Assembly (NCBI RefSeq): GCF_003353175.1
Contig: NZ_QHKS01000008.1
Coordinates: 62,001 to 126,000, forward strand
Length of the DNA: 64,000 nt
Direction: 5' to 3'
From: Paraburkholderia lacunae
GTDB taxonomy: Bacteria > Pseudomonadota > Gammaproteobacteria > Burkholderiales > Burkholderiaceae
Below the pieces are notes generated by a model. The model worked only from the letters and a program-made list of their open reading frames with translations, had not been told where the DNA came from and searched no databases. The translations under genes were made by a program, and so were the position numbers. This document shows positions 54,591 to 63,433 of this stretch, piece after piece (positions within the stretch are counted from its first letter, which is position 1; each line of letters begins with the position of its first letter).

Positions 54591-55583
54591 ATGCTACATG
54601 ATCTCGTCGAGCAATACGGGCCGGCGCTCATTTTCGCCAATGTGCTGGCTGCCTCCCTTGGGCTGCCGGTACCGGCATTGCCATCGCTCGTTCTGTTCGG
54701 CGCGATGGCAGCCATGCACCCCGGCTCGGTGGGCACGCAATTGGTGCCAGTCATGGTGCTGTCGATATTCGCCACGCTGATCGGCGACAGCGCGTGGTAT
54801 CTCGCCGGGCGTCTGTACGGCGGCAACACGCTGAAGACGATCTGCCGCCTTTCGTTGTCGCGCGATACTTGCGTGAAGAAGACCGAGCGCTTTTTCGGAC
54901 GTTGGGGCGTGCGCGTGCTGGCGGTGGCCAAGTTTGTCCCGGGCCTGTCGATCGTGTCGATCCCGATGGCCGGCGCAATGGGTACGCGCTACCGCACGTT
55001 CCTCACGTACGACAGCATCGGCGCCGCTTTGTGGTCCGGCACGGGCCTGATCATCGGTGCGCTGTTCGCGCGGCAGATCGACATGGTGTTCGCCGCCGCC
55101 GGACGCCTCGGGCGCACGGCCGCGCTGGTAGCCGTCGGATTGCTGCTGCTGTACGCCGGTTATCGCTGGCTACGCCGCCGCCAGCTGATTTCGACGCTCG
55201 CGGCCGCACGGATCGAAGTCGACGAGTTGGCAAAACTGGTCGCAACCGGCGATACGCCGGTGCTGTTCGATATCCGTTCGCAGGAAAAGCGCAAGCTCGA
55301 TCCGTTTGTGATTCCGGGCTCGCAATTCGCCGACGAGCGGCAACTCGACGAGATCGTCGCGAAGTATCCGCGCGATCAGAAGTTAGTGATTTACTGTTCG
55401 TGCCCGAATGAGATTTCCGCGGCGTGGATGGCCAAGCAGTTGAACGAAGCCGGCTTTTCCGACGTGCTGCCGCTGCGCGGCGGCATGGAAGCCTGGCGCG
55501 ACTCGGGCAGAACGGTGGAAGCGCTGCCCGGCATGATGCCGCCGGAAGCGGCGGTCGACCATATCGCGCCGAAGGCCGTGTAG
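54591..55583 (+). CDS. DedA-rhodanese fusion protein
   Basis: The 330-residue product joins a DedA/VTT membrane domain (GPALIFANVLAASLGLPVPA, FGRWGVRVLAVAKFVPGLSI with the conserved Gly-Arg/Pro-Gly segment) to a C-terminal rhodanese domain (LVATGDTPVLFDIRSQEKRK; active-site loop VIYCSCPNEISAAWMAKQ, Cys after IY; LPLRGGMEAWRDSG). DedA proteins are linked to lipid flipping and membrane energetics; rhodanese handles sulfane sulfur. It precedes the flavoprotein gene by 87 nt in the same direction, likely one operon. Confidence 0.9.
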   Translation: MLHDLVEQYGPALIFANVLAASLGLPVPALPSLVLFGAMAAMHPGSVGTQLVPVMVLSIFATLIGDSAWYLAGRLYGGNTLKTICRLSLSRDTCVKKTERFFGRWGVRVLAVAKFVPGLSIVSIPMAGAMGTRYRTFLTYDSIGAALWSGTGLIIGALFARQIDMVFAAAGRLGRTAALVAVGLLLLYAGYRWLRRRQLISTLAAARIEVDELAKLVATGDTPVLFDIRSQEKRKLDPFVIPGSQFADERQLDEIVAKYPRDQKLVIYCSCPNEISAAWMAKQLNEAGFSDVLPLRGGMEAWRDSGRTVEALPGMMPPEAAVDHIAPKAV

Positions 55584-55670
55584 CGCAGCGCGCACCCGCA
55601 TCCGCGCCATCGTGCGCCCGCGCCCGCTTCGCCGTCGAACAATCAGGATGAAGACAGAAGGAGCGGTTCA

Positions 55671-57383
55671 ATGCTTTCGACTCAAGAAGCTGAAGGACAA
55701 CAAGCAGTAGTTGCCGATGCGCCGTTTTCGTCGCTCTCGACGCGTCGTCACCAGATGTTCCCCGAACTCACGTCTGAGGAGATCAAGCGTCTGCGCCGGT
55801 TCGGCGAGGAGCACCATTTTGAAGCCGGCGATCTGCTGTTCGAGACCGGCCACACCGGCCCCGGCATGTTCGTATTGCTGGACGGCCGCGTGAAGGTCTA
55901 TCAGCGCGACGGCATCGGCCGCGAAGTCGTGATCGCCGAACATGGCGCGGGGCAATTTCTTGCCGAAGTCGGTCAACTGTCGGGACGGCCCGCGCTGGTC
56001 AATGGCCTCGCGATCAGTCCGATCGACGCGCTGCTGTTCCCGCCGGTCAAGCTGCGCGCGCTGATCGTCGCCGAAGCGGAACTCGGCGAGCGCATCATGC
56101 GGGCGCTGATCCTGCGGCGCGTGGCGCTGATCGAAAAGGGCGCGGGCGGCCCGATTCTGGTCGGCAACAGCAGCGACGCGCGGCTCGTTACGTTGCAAGG
56201 CTTCCTGTCGCGCAACGGCCATCCTCATTCGGTGATCGACGAGCGCGACGAAGACGCGCTGCGTCTGATCGAACAATTCGCCGCGCAGAAAGAAGACCTG
56301 CCGCTGGTGATCTGCCCGGACGGCACGGTGCTGCGTCACCCGAGCATGCCGGAACTCGCCACCTGTCTCGGCTTGCTGCCCGATCTCGACGATTCGGTGG
56401 TGTACGACGTGGCGATCGTCGGCGCCGGTCCGGCAGGCCTCGCCACCGCGGTGTATGCGGCGTCCGAAGGACTGTCGGTGATCGTGCTCGACAGCCGCGC
56501 GCCCGGTGGCCAGGCGGGCGCGAGTTCGCGGATCGAAAACTATCTCGGCTTTCCGACCGGTATCTCCGGGCAGGCGCTGGCGGGCCGCGCGTTCGTGCAG
56601 GCGCAGAAATTCGGTGCCCATGTCGCGATTCCGGTCCACGTGAAGGCGCTGCAATGCGCGGAATCGCCGTATCGGCTGGAACTCAAGTGCGGCGGCCATA
56701 TCAGCGCCCGCACGATCGTGATCGCCAGCGGCGCGGTGTACCGGCGCCCCGCACTCGAAGGCCTCGAGCGTCTCGACGGACGCGGCGTCTATTACTGGGC
56801 GTCGCCGGTCGAAGCCAAGCTGTGCAAGCGCGCGGAGATCGTGCTGGTGGGCGGCGGCAATTCGGCCGGCCAGGCAATCGTCTATCTGGCGACGCATGCG
56901 GCCAAAGTCCATGTGCTGATCCGCAGGAGCGGCTTTGAAGCCACCATGTCGCGCTACCTGATCGACCGCATCCGTTCGCTGCCGAATGTGTTCGTGCATC
57001 CGAACTCCGAGATCGGCCGGCTCGACGCGGACGAAAGCGGCCTCGCGTCGGTCGCGTTGAAAAACCCGCTGCCGGACGGCACCGATCATTTCGACACGCG
57101 GCACCTGTTCCTCTTCACCGGCGCGGACCCGAATACCGATTGGCTGCGCACGTGCGGTGTGGAACTGGACGCCAAGGGCTTCGTGCTGACCGGCACCAGT
57201 GCCGACGGCACGTCGACCTGCGACCTCGGCACCACCGTCACAGGCGTGTACGCGATCGGCGACGCGCGCGCCGGGTCGACCAAACGGGTCGCGGCAGCGG
57301 TCGGGGAAGGCGCGGCGGTGGTCTCGCAGATCCATCAACATCTGGCGGAATTGGCGGGCGAAGCGGTCGCTTTGGGCGCCTGA
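55671..57383 (+). CDS. Cyclic-nucleotide-binding and thioredoxin-reductase-like flavoprotein lacking CxxC
   Basis: The 570-residue protein has an N-terminal cNMP-binding-type domain (FEAGDLLFETGHTGPGMFVL, ~40-150), a linker of a thioredoxin-like kind (ILVGNSSDARLVTLQGFLSR, LPLVICPDG), then a two-domain FAD/NAD(P) reductase: DVAIVGAGPAGLATAVYAAS, GGQAGASSRIENYLGFP, EIVLVGGGNSAGQAIVYLAT and GVYAIGDARAGSTKRV. Where thioredoxin reductase has CATC, this protein has YYWASPVEAKLC, so the disulfide is absent. It cannot be a classical thioredoxin reductase; electron acceptor unknown. GGAG lies upstream of ATG 55671. Confidence 0.9.
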   Translation: MLSTQEAEGQQAVVADAPFSSLSTRRHQMFPELTSEEIKRLRRFGEEHHFEAGDLLFETGHTGPGMFVLLDGRVKVYQRDGIGREVVIAEHGAGQFLAEVGQLSGRPALVNGLAISPIDALLFPPVKLRALIVAEAELGERIMRALILRRVALIEKGAGGPILVGNSSDARLVTLQGFLSRNGHPHSVIDERDEDALRLIEQFAAQKEDLPLVICPDGTVLRHPSMPELATCLGLLPDLDDSVVYDVAIVGAGPAGLATAVYAASEGLSVIVLDSRAPGGQAGASSRIENYLGFPTGISGQALAGRAFVQAQKFGAHVAIPVHVKALQCAESPYRLELKCGGHISARTIVIASGAVYRRPALEGLERLDGRGVYYWASPVEAKLCKRAEIVLVGGGNSAGQAIVYLATHAAKVHVLIRRSGFEATMSRYLIDRIRSLPNVFVHPNSEIGRLDADESGLASVALKNPLPDGTDHFDTRHLFLFTGADPNTDWLRTCGVELDAKGFVLTGTSADGTSTCDLGTTVTGVYAIGDARAGSTKRVAAAVGEGAAVVSQIHQHLAELAGEAVALGA

Positions 57384-57669
57384 ACCGTCTTGCGGGGTTC
57401 GGCTCGGTTTTTCGCCTCACTTCCCCGCTTGCGTTCCTAATCCGCCGGCCGGCTCATCACCGGCCGGCGGGTCATCTGAGGGAGCGTTGCAAGGTCCAGT
57501 TTCAAAGTCCGTTTCAAAGTCCCTTCACGCGCCGCCCATCTACGCCCTTGCCGGCGCCGTACCGTGCGCCGATTCATCTGCCGTATTCACGCTAAAGTAG
57601 CGACTGCCGATCCCTACACCGGGCCTCGCGTCCGCTTCCCAACGCAGTCACTCACTGAACGACGCTCGC

Positions 57670-58893
57670 GTGAAGACTCTCCCGCTATCCGCGGCCCGCA
57701 CCCTGCATCTGGCCGCGCAAGGTTTGCTGACGCCGCCGCGCCGCAAGGCCGTCAAGTCCGACGTGCTCGACGCGATTCGCCGGATGGCGCAATTGCAGAT
57801 CGACACGATCCACGTCGTCGCCCGCAGCCCGTACCTCGTACTGTTCAGCCGGATCGGCACGTATCCGCAGCAATGGCTCGACGAGTATCTCGCCGAAGGC
57901 AAGCTGTTCGAGTACTGGTCGCACGAGGCCTGTTTCGTGCCGACCGAAGATTACGCTCTGCTGCGTCACCGCATGCTCGATCCGAGCGGCATGGGCTGGA
58001 AATACGCGGCCGAGTGGCACAAGAAGCATCGCAAGGACATCGAGCGCCTGCTCGCGCATATTCGCGAGACTGGCCCGGTGCGTTCAGCCGATTTCGCTCG
58101 CGAGGCCGGTAAGGGCAACGGCTGGTGGGACTGGAAGCCGGAGAAGCGCCACCTGGAAGTGCTGTTCGCCATTGGGCAATTGATGGTGGCGGAGCGGCGC
58201 AATTTTCATCGCGTCTACGATCTGACCGAGCGTGTGCTGCCGGACTGGGACGACGCGCGCGATCTGCCGCCGCCGGAAACCGTCACCCGGGAGGTGTTGC
58301 GCCGCAGCTGCCGCGCGCTCGGCGTCGCGCGCGCCGATTGGGTCGCCGATTACTACCGGCTGCCGCGCCGTCCCTATCGCGACGAACTGCATGCGCTCGC
58401 CGATCAGGGCGAGCTGATTCCGGTGCAAGTGGAAGGCTGGAAGCAGGACAGCTACGTCCACCGCGAATTCGCGTCGATGATCGACGACGCGGCCAACGGC
58501 AAACTCGCCTCGAGCGTCACCACGGTGCTGTCGCCGTTCGATCCTGTGGTGTGGGACCGCAGGCGCGCCGCCGCGCTATTCGACTTCGACTACGCGATCG
58601 AATGCTACACGCCGGCGGCGAAACGCAAATACGGTTACTTCGTTCTGCCGCTGTTGAGCCGCGGCCGTCTGGTCGGCCGCGTGGATGCCAAGGCGCATCG
58701 GACCAGCGGCGTGTTCGAACTGAAGTCGCTGCACATCGAACCCGGCGTGCGCCTGAGTGCGCGTCTTGCGGGCGATCTGCGCCGCGCGCTGCAGCGTTGC
58801 GCGGACTGGCACGGCACGCCGCAACTGGAAATCGCCTCCGCGCCGCCGGAGTGGCTCGAAGCGTTGAGCGTCGACAGCAGCGTGGCAGCGTGA
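57670..58893 (+). CDS. YcaQ-type winged-helix DNA glycosylase
   Basis: The 407-residue product (GTG start at 57670) belongs to the HTH_42/AlkZ-YcaQ family of interstrand crosslink glycosylases. The catalytic QxD motif is seen as QLQIDTIHVVARSPYLVLFS, followed by WSHEACFVP, HYT-type winged helices (YRLPRRPYRDELHALADQGE) and VLSPFDPVVWDRRRAAALFD in the C-terminal part. The family unhooks alkylated bases in DNA. Confidence 0.9.
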   Translation: MKTLPLSAARTLHLAAQGLLTPPRRKAVKSDVLDAIRRMAQLQIDTIHVVARSPYLVLFSRIGTYPQQWLDEYLAEGKLFEYWSHEACFVPTEDYALLRHRMLDPSGMGWKYAAEWHKKHRKDIERLLAHIRETGPVRSADFAREAGKGNGWWDWKPEKRHLEVLFAIGQLMVAERRNFHRVYDLTERVLPDWDDARDLPPPETVTREVLRRSCRALGVARADWVADYYRLPRRPYRDELHALADQGELIPVQVEGWKQDSYVHREFASMIDDAANGKLASSVTTVLSPFDPVVWDRRRAAALFDFDYAIECYTPAAKRKYGYFVLPLLSRGRLVGRVDAKAHRTSGVFELKSLHIEPGVRLSARLAGDLRRALQRCADWHGTPQLEIASAPPEWLEALSVDSSVAA

Positions 58894-58915
58894 ACGCGCT
58901 GCACGAAACGCGCGC

Positions 58916-59515
58916 TCAATGAAACGCCGCCCACGCGAGCGACAAGGAAAACACGCCCAGCACGATCGACGCGGCGCGCTGCAGCTTCACCGGGTTCAGC
59001 CAAGCGAGTTTGCCGCTGCCGAGCGCGGCGCCGAACGCGATCCACGCGAGCGCAAGCGGCGCCAGCAGGCACGCGAACATCAGCATCGCAAAGGCGTATG
59101 CCGAAGCCTGGGTAAAGGCGATCGCGGGAAAGATCGTGCCGGCGAACAGCAAGCCCTTCGGATTGAGCAGCGTCGCGACGAATAGCGTGCGCAAGCCGCT
59201 CGCGCGCTGCGCCGACACAGGTAACGCCACGGCAGCGCGCCACATATCGACGGCGAGATACGCGATGTACACGCCGCTCGCCACGCGCAGCAGCGACGGC
59301 AACCACGGCAGCGCATGCGCCGCTTGCGCGAGAAAACGTCCCCACACGGAAATCGACACGAGATAGCCGGCCAGTTCGGCGGCGATCAACGGCAACGAGC
59401 GTCGCACGCCCTGGCGCAAACCCGCCGCGGCAAGCAGCGTGTTGGTGGGACCCGGCGTAATCAGCACGACGACAATGCCGACGGCCAGCAACGCGATAGC
59501 GGACGTGGAGAACAT
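58916..59515 (-). CDS. LysE-family exporter
   Basis: The 199-residue membrane protein has the family N-terminus with the ITPGPTNTLLAAAGLRQGVR motif, six hydrophobic segments and the central LNPKGLLFAGTIFP block. It exports amino acids or small metabolites. The ATG at 59515 is 3 nt downstream of the T tract of a terminator hairpin, so expression must start close by or depend on read-through. It is convergent with the YcaQ-type gene. Confidence 0.9.
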   Translation of the reverse strand: MFSTSAIALLAVGIVVVLITPGPTNTLLAAAGLRQGVRRSLPLIAAELAGYLVSISVWGRFLAQAAHALPWLPSLLRVASGVYIAYLAVDMWRAAVALPVSAQRASGLRTLFVATLLNPKGLLFAGTIFPAIAFTQASAYAFAMLMFACLLAPLALAWIAFGAALGSGKLAWLNPVKLQRAASIVLGVFSLSLAWAAFH

Positions 59516-59517
59516 AA

Positions 59518-59552
59518 AAAAAGGTGCGCTGTTGGAAACAGTGCACCTTTTT
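59518..59552 (-). terminator. 16-bp terminator hairpin abutting the lysE start
   Basis: AAAAAGGTGCGCTGTT (59518-59533), loop gga, AACAGTGCACCTTTTT (59537-59552) pair over 16 bp with one G-T wobble. On the minus strand the 3' arm is followed by T residues and then the lysE ATG. It ends transcripts from the upstream gene (stop at 59651) or attenuates lysE. Confidence 0.8.
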
Positions 59553-59650
59553 ATCATAGAGAACCGAGCCGCCGAAATGCGACCGCCAATGCAGGGTCCG
59601 CACCGACGCGCGAACCGATGCAAACCACGCCGCCCACAGGCGGCGAGCCG

Positions 59651-59914
59651 CTACTTGGAGTGCTCGAGCCTCGCTCGCAATTCGCGAGCAGTCTCCAGCA
59701 GCCCTTCGTAGCCCGAACGCGCATGCGCCGGTAGATCGGGATCGCCGACGAGCGCACCGAGCGTTTCGATCAGGCTGTACAGAATGCCCTTCGCAGCACC
59801 CGAAGCGATGCTGCCCGACGACACTTGCTGATCGACATGCGTGAGCGCTGCATCGAGGTGTTCCAGATCCGGCTTATCGTCTGTTGACGGCTTAGGCGTT
59901 TCGTCTTGCGTCAT
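59651..59914 (-). CDS. Small hypothetical protein
   Basis: The 87-residue acidic product (MTQDETPKPSTDDKPDLEHL, then SIASGAAKGILYSLIETLGA and GYEGLLETARELRARLEHSK) has a disordered N-terminus and a helical C-terminus. The start ATG 59914 has AGGAGA 9 nt upstream. Family unknown. Confidence 0.7.
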   Translation of the reverse strand: MTQDETPKPSTDDKPDLEHLDAALTHVDQQVSSGSIASGAAKGILYSLIETLGALVGDPDLPAHARSGYEGLLETARELRARLEHSK

Positions 59915-60025
59915 GATGAAACATCTCTCCTGGTGAAGCACCGGTGAACAAGCCATCCTTTCACGTTGGTTATATACCGATCGTGTGCCGCCGTCCATTC
60001 GTGAAGTGACCCAGCGCGATCCACG

Positions 60026-62209
60026 TTAAGGCGTCCACCGATACATCAGGATTTTCGCGCGCGCGTCGTCTTCCAGCAGCACGACGTATTCGCCATTGGC
60101 GCGCTGCACCGCGCTGATGCCGAGGTACACATCGACCCAGCCGGTGGTGTTGCCGACACTCGCGCCCGGCGTCATATAGCCGACCGCCTGCCCAGTGCGC
60201 GCGTCGTACACGTCCACCTTCGCGGTGTACAACTCCGCCACGAAGACGTAATTGCCTGCCACTGCGACACCCACCGTTGTGGTCTGCGGACTGCTCTGCG
60301 TGTTCCACGGCAGCGAGATCGCGTACTGCTGCGTCGGCGTACCGGAGCTCCAGTTGTCGTAGCGCGCGAGCACCGGGCCGGCTTCTTTCCAGTGCGTCGA
60401 ATCCCATGGAATGGCGCTCGTGAAACCGGATATGTACATCGTGTCGGTCGCCGCCATGTAGACGATCCGCGCGATCCGCGTGAACGGTTGCGGCATCGCG
60501 AACATCTTCGAACTCGCGTAGGTGTAGATCGGATTGCCGACGGCATCGAGGCCTTGCAACGGCATCTCGCGGATGCCGCTCGTCGGCGTGGAGAGCCACA
60601 CGTTGCCTGGCGTATCGACCCACCAGAAGCCGTTGCCGACCGTGCTTCCGGTAGACGGATTGCCGGTGATCTCGCTGGCGTCGACGGTGCCGTTGCCATT
60701 GCTGTCGCGCCACAGCCACTCGCCATACGTGGGTTGCCCGCTCGGCCAGGTGCCGGGAATCGGATTCTGCGCCAGCAAGCCGGACGGAATCGCGATTTCG
60801 CCATGCGCCGCGTCGAAGCGATACACGTTCAGATAGTGCGCGCCCGGATCGAGCGTGTAGAGGTACTGCTGACCGTTGATTCGCCGCACCATCGGCTCGC
60901 CGCGCACGCCGCGCGGCTGGTGAAAGGCCGGGTCGTCGGGATAATCGAAACGGTCGAGCGTGAAGGCCGCGTACGACCACTCGTGCCCGACCGGCTGACT
61001 GTAATCGAGCGTGAAGCGCTTCGAGCCGGTGTAGACCGAATTCGGCGACGCGGGATCAAACGCGGCGCTATCGACAAAGCTGAGCCCGCACAGGCGCCAG
61101 TTGAAAGCATGCGTGCTGAAGACGTAGCTCTCGAGCACCGCACCTTGACCGACCGAGGCCGAGCCGAGCGGCCGCGGACCTTCGCCGTTTTGCGCGACAT
61201 ACAGCTTGCCGGCCGGATCGACGCCGATGCCCGTGATGCCATTGAAACGCCAGTTGCCCGGCACGCCTTGGGTCACGTGGAAAATACCGTTGCGCGTGCC
61301 GATCGGCGCGGCGGCTTGCGGCTGACCGCTGGCGTCCTTGTTGAAGACGAGAATCTGCTGCGTCGGTCCATTGTGGGCGACAAGGATTTGCCCTGACGGC
61401 GTGACCGCGATGTCGGTCGGCACCGTGCCGGCGGGCAAAGCCAACGTGCCGGAAAGCGCGGTGCCGTTGGCGGCGTAGTGCAGGATGCTCAGGCTGCCCG
61501 ACGAGACGCCGCTCATCACCCACAGCGTCGAATCGGTATCCACCGCGATGCGTCCCGGCGACGGCACGTTCCACGAGCGCAAGCGCTGCATCGAGGCTGC
61601 GTCGAAGACGAGGATCCGGCTGTTGTACGTATCCGCGACATACACTTCGCTATCGGTGGCGGCCATGCCGCGAACGCCCGCATCGTTGCCGGTCGTTACG
61701 GCGTTGAGCAGCAGAAAACTGTTCTTCGTCGCATTCGCGCTGTTGCCGATGCCGCCGCTGAACGGCGCGCCGGTTGCGAGATTGGCGAGCGTGCGGCGCG
61801 TGATGCCGAACCACGTCTGATTGGCCGGCGGATAGTCCGCGCCGACCAGTCCGTTGCTCTCGTTGCCGATCGACATCGCCGCGTACAGGTAGGTATGGTT
61901 CGTCGCGACCGCATCGCCTCCGGTGTTGCCCCAGCCGTGCGTCGAGCCGGCCACGGCAAGCTTGTCGCCCGCGCGATACGCGGCAATCTCGCTGCCGCTT
62001 TCGTCCCAGGGCGCATTGGTGTAGACGGTGCCGTCCGCACCCACACTGATTGCCTGGATGTCCTGCTGCATCCATTTGCCGTCGCCAAAGCCGAAACTGT
62101 TGCCGATCCAGGACGTGGTGTAGTTCAGTTGAGCCTGGGCGAGTGCGCCGACCGGGATGAGGCTATGGAAGAGAAGAACAGCTGCGCCAAAGCGAGAAGA
62201 GAATTTCAC
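60026..62209 (-). CDS. Large secreted NHL/beta-propeller-like protein
   Basis: The 727-residue product from GTG 62209 (AAGGA upstream) has a signal peptide (MKFSSRFGAAVLLFHSLIPV, cleavage after GALAQA). The mature part contains repeated propeller strands: AISVGADGTVYTNAPWD, SEVYVADTYNSRILVFDAA, GRIAVDTDSTLWVMSG, ITGIGVDPAGKLYVAQNGEG, GNYVFVAELYTAKVDVYDAR. A calcium-loop-like DSNGNGTVDASE occurs near residue 500. It is periplasmic or secreted. No catalytic motif is recognised. It may bind sugar or protein ligands. Confidence 0.85.
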   Translation of the reverse strand: MKFSSRFGAAVLLFHSLIPVGALAQAQLNYTTSWIGNSFGFGDGKWMQQDIQAISVGADGTVYTNAPWDESGSEIAAYRAGDKLAVAGSTHGWGNTGGDAVATNHTYLYAAMSIGNESNGLVGADYPPANQTWFGITRRTLANLATGAPFSGGIGNSANATKNSFLLLNAVTTGNDAGVRGMAATDSEVYVADTYNSRILVFDAASMQRLRSWNVPSPGRIAVDTDSTLWVMSGVSSGSLSILHYAANGTALSGTLALPAGTVPTDIAVTPSGQILVAHNGPTQQILVFNKDASGQPQAAAPIGTRNGIFHVTQGVPGNWRFNGITGIGVDPAGKLYVAQNGEGPRPLGSASVGQGAVLESYVFSTHAFNWRLCGLSFVDSAAFDPASPNSVYTGSKRFTLDYSQPVGHEWSYAAFTLDRFDYPDDPAFHQPRGVRGEPMVRRINGQQYLYTLDPGAHYLNVYRFDAAHGEIAIPSGLLAQNPIPGTWPSGQPTYGEWLWRDSNGNGTVDASEITGNPSTGSTVGNGFWWVDTPGNVWLSTPTSGIREMPLQGLDAVGNPIYTYASSKMFAMPQPFTRIARIVYMAATDTMYISGFTSAIPWDSTHWKEAGPVLARYDNWSSGTPTQQYAISLPWNTQSSPQTTTVGVAVAGNYVFVAELYTAKVDVYDARTGQAVGYMTPGASVGNTTGWVDVYLGISAVQRANGEYVVLLEDDARAKILMYRWTP

Positions 62210-62419
62210 GACGGTCTGTTTCCTTGCGAGGTGCGAAGCGCGCACGGCCGGCGTGTCCGGCGCGCTTCAGCGTGTATACGGATCGATGACTATCGCGCAT
62301 ACATGAACGTTGGCGTTTGATCCTCGCATAGAAAAGGCCGAAATTTATTCGTAAAAAATTACCTGCAGGCTTGCGTGAGTTTTAAATAATTCGATATGCA
62401 TAAGTTTGCGCGGCCATGC

Positions 62420-62441
62420 ATTGACCATTAATTGACCATTA
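62420..62441. repeat. 11-bp tandem repeat at the LysR stop codon
   Basis: attgaccatta is perfectly repeated at 62420-62430 and 62431-62441; the second copy includes the stop codon of the LysR gene. Confidence 0.95.
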
Positions 62442-63311
62442 ACGCGCGTCCGCGAATGCTTCCGCCACTGCCGCAATCAGCACCTGCATCCGCGCAGTCT
62501 TGTATAGATCCGCGTGCGCGACCAGCCACACGTCGAATAGCTCCGCTCGATCCGGCATGACACGCACCAGTTCAGGCTCGTAATCCGCACGGAAGCACGG
62601 CAGCTCGGCGACACCGAAACCAGCAAGGGCCGCCTCGAACAGCATCGCGGTCGATTGCGTCTGGAAAACGAGACGTCCGCGCGACGTCGGCTCGCCACAC
62701 AGCGGCGCCCATAGCGACGGCGAAACCGGCTGCTGATACATCACCAGGTCGTGACCGTCGAACGCCTCGCCGTCGCGCGGCTCGCCACGTGCCGCCACAT
62801 ACTCGCGCGACGCGTAAATGCCGAGCTCCAGCTGCGCCAGCTTGCGCGCAATCAGATCGGGCGCATCGGGCCGCAGCGTGCGGATCGCCACGTCGGCTTC
62901 GCGCCTCGTCAGATTGGTGATCTGCGCGGACGTCACGCAGACAATCTCGATGCCCGGATGCGCGCGCCGCACCTTGGCGATGGCCGGCACCACAAAGCCT
63001 TTGCCGAGCGAATCGGTGGTAGCGACGCGGATCGTGCCGGCCAACTGATCGTCGAGCCCGGCAATCCGCCGTTCGATCGACAACGCCGCCTGCTCCATCG
63101 TCTCGGCCGGCCCAAGCAGCGCTTCGCCCGCGGGCGTCAGTACATACATGGCCGGCGTGCGCAGAAACAGCGTGGCCGAGAGCGTTTCTTCCAGCGCGGC
63201 GATCCGCCGGCCGACCGTCGCCTGATCGACGTCGAGGCGCATCGCCGCGCCGCGCAAGGTGCCGGCGCGCGCCACGGCGAGAAAAAATCGGGCGTTGTCC
63301 CAGTTCATCAT
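62439..63311 (-). CDS. LysR family regulator
   Basis: The 290-residue regulator has an N-terminal winged HTH (NWDNARFFLAVARAGTLRGA, AMRLDVDQATVGRRIAALEE) and a substrate-binding part (GTIRVATTDSLGKGFVVPAI). The start has GGAGGA upstream. It faces a DHA2-type efflux gene across 122 nt that contain the palindrome at 63327-63344, so it likely controls that pump and itself. Confidence 0.93.
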   Translation of the reverse strand: MMNWDNARFFLAVARAGTLRGAAMRLDVDQATVGRRIAALEETLSATLFLRTPAMYVLTPAGEALLGPAETMEQAALSIERRIAGLDDQLAGTIRVATTDSLGKGFVVPAIAKVRRAHPGIEIVCVTSAQITNLTRREADVAIRTLRPDAPDLIARKLAQLELGIYASREYVAARGEPRDGEAFDGHDLVMYQQPVSPSLWAPLCGEPTSRGRLVFQTQSTAMLFEAALAGFGVAELPCFRADYEPELVRVMPDRAELFDVWLVAHADLYKTARMQVLIAAVAEAFADAR

Positions 63312-63326
63312 CGGTCGATTCCTCCG

Positions 63327-63344
63327 TGATGCAATTCTGCATCA
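63327..63344. promoter_or_regulatory. Candidate LysR operator
   Basis: TGATGCA (63327-63333), attc, TGCATCA (63338-63344) is a perfect 7-bp inverted repeat in the divergent region, with the T-N11-A form typical for LysR boxes. Confidence 0.7.
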
Positions 63345-63433
63345 GACAGATGCGAAATCACTGCTTTATTGCAGGCGCTTGCGTGACTAGACTTCGCCGA
63401 TCTATCGATTGCGGATTGAACCAGAGGAACCTG

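Noticed and set aside
55668..57341. 557-codon open frame antisense to the CNB flavoprotein
   Set aside because: Low-complexity shadow; the plus-strand frame carries all the conserved motifs.
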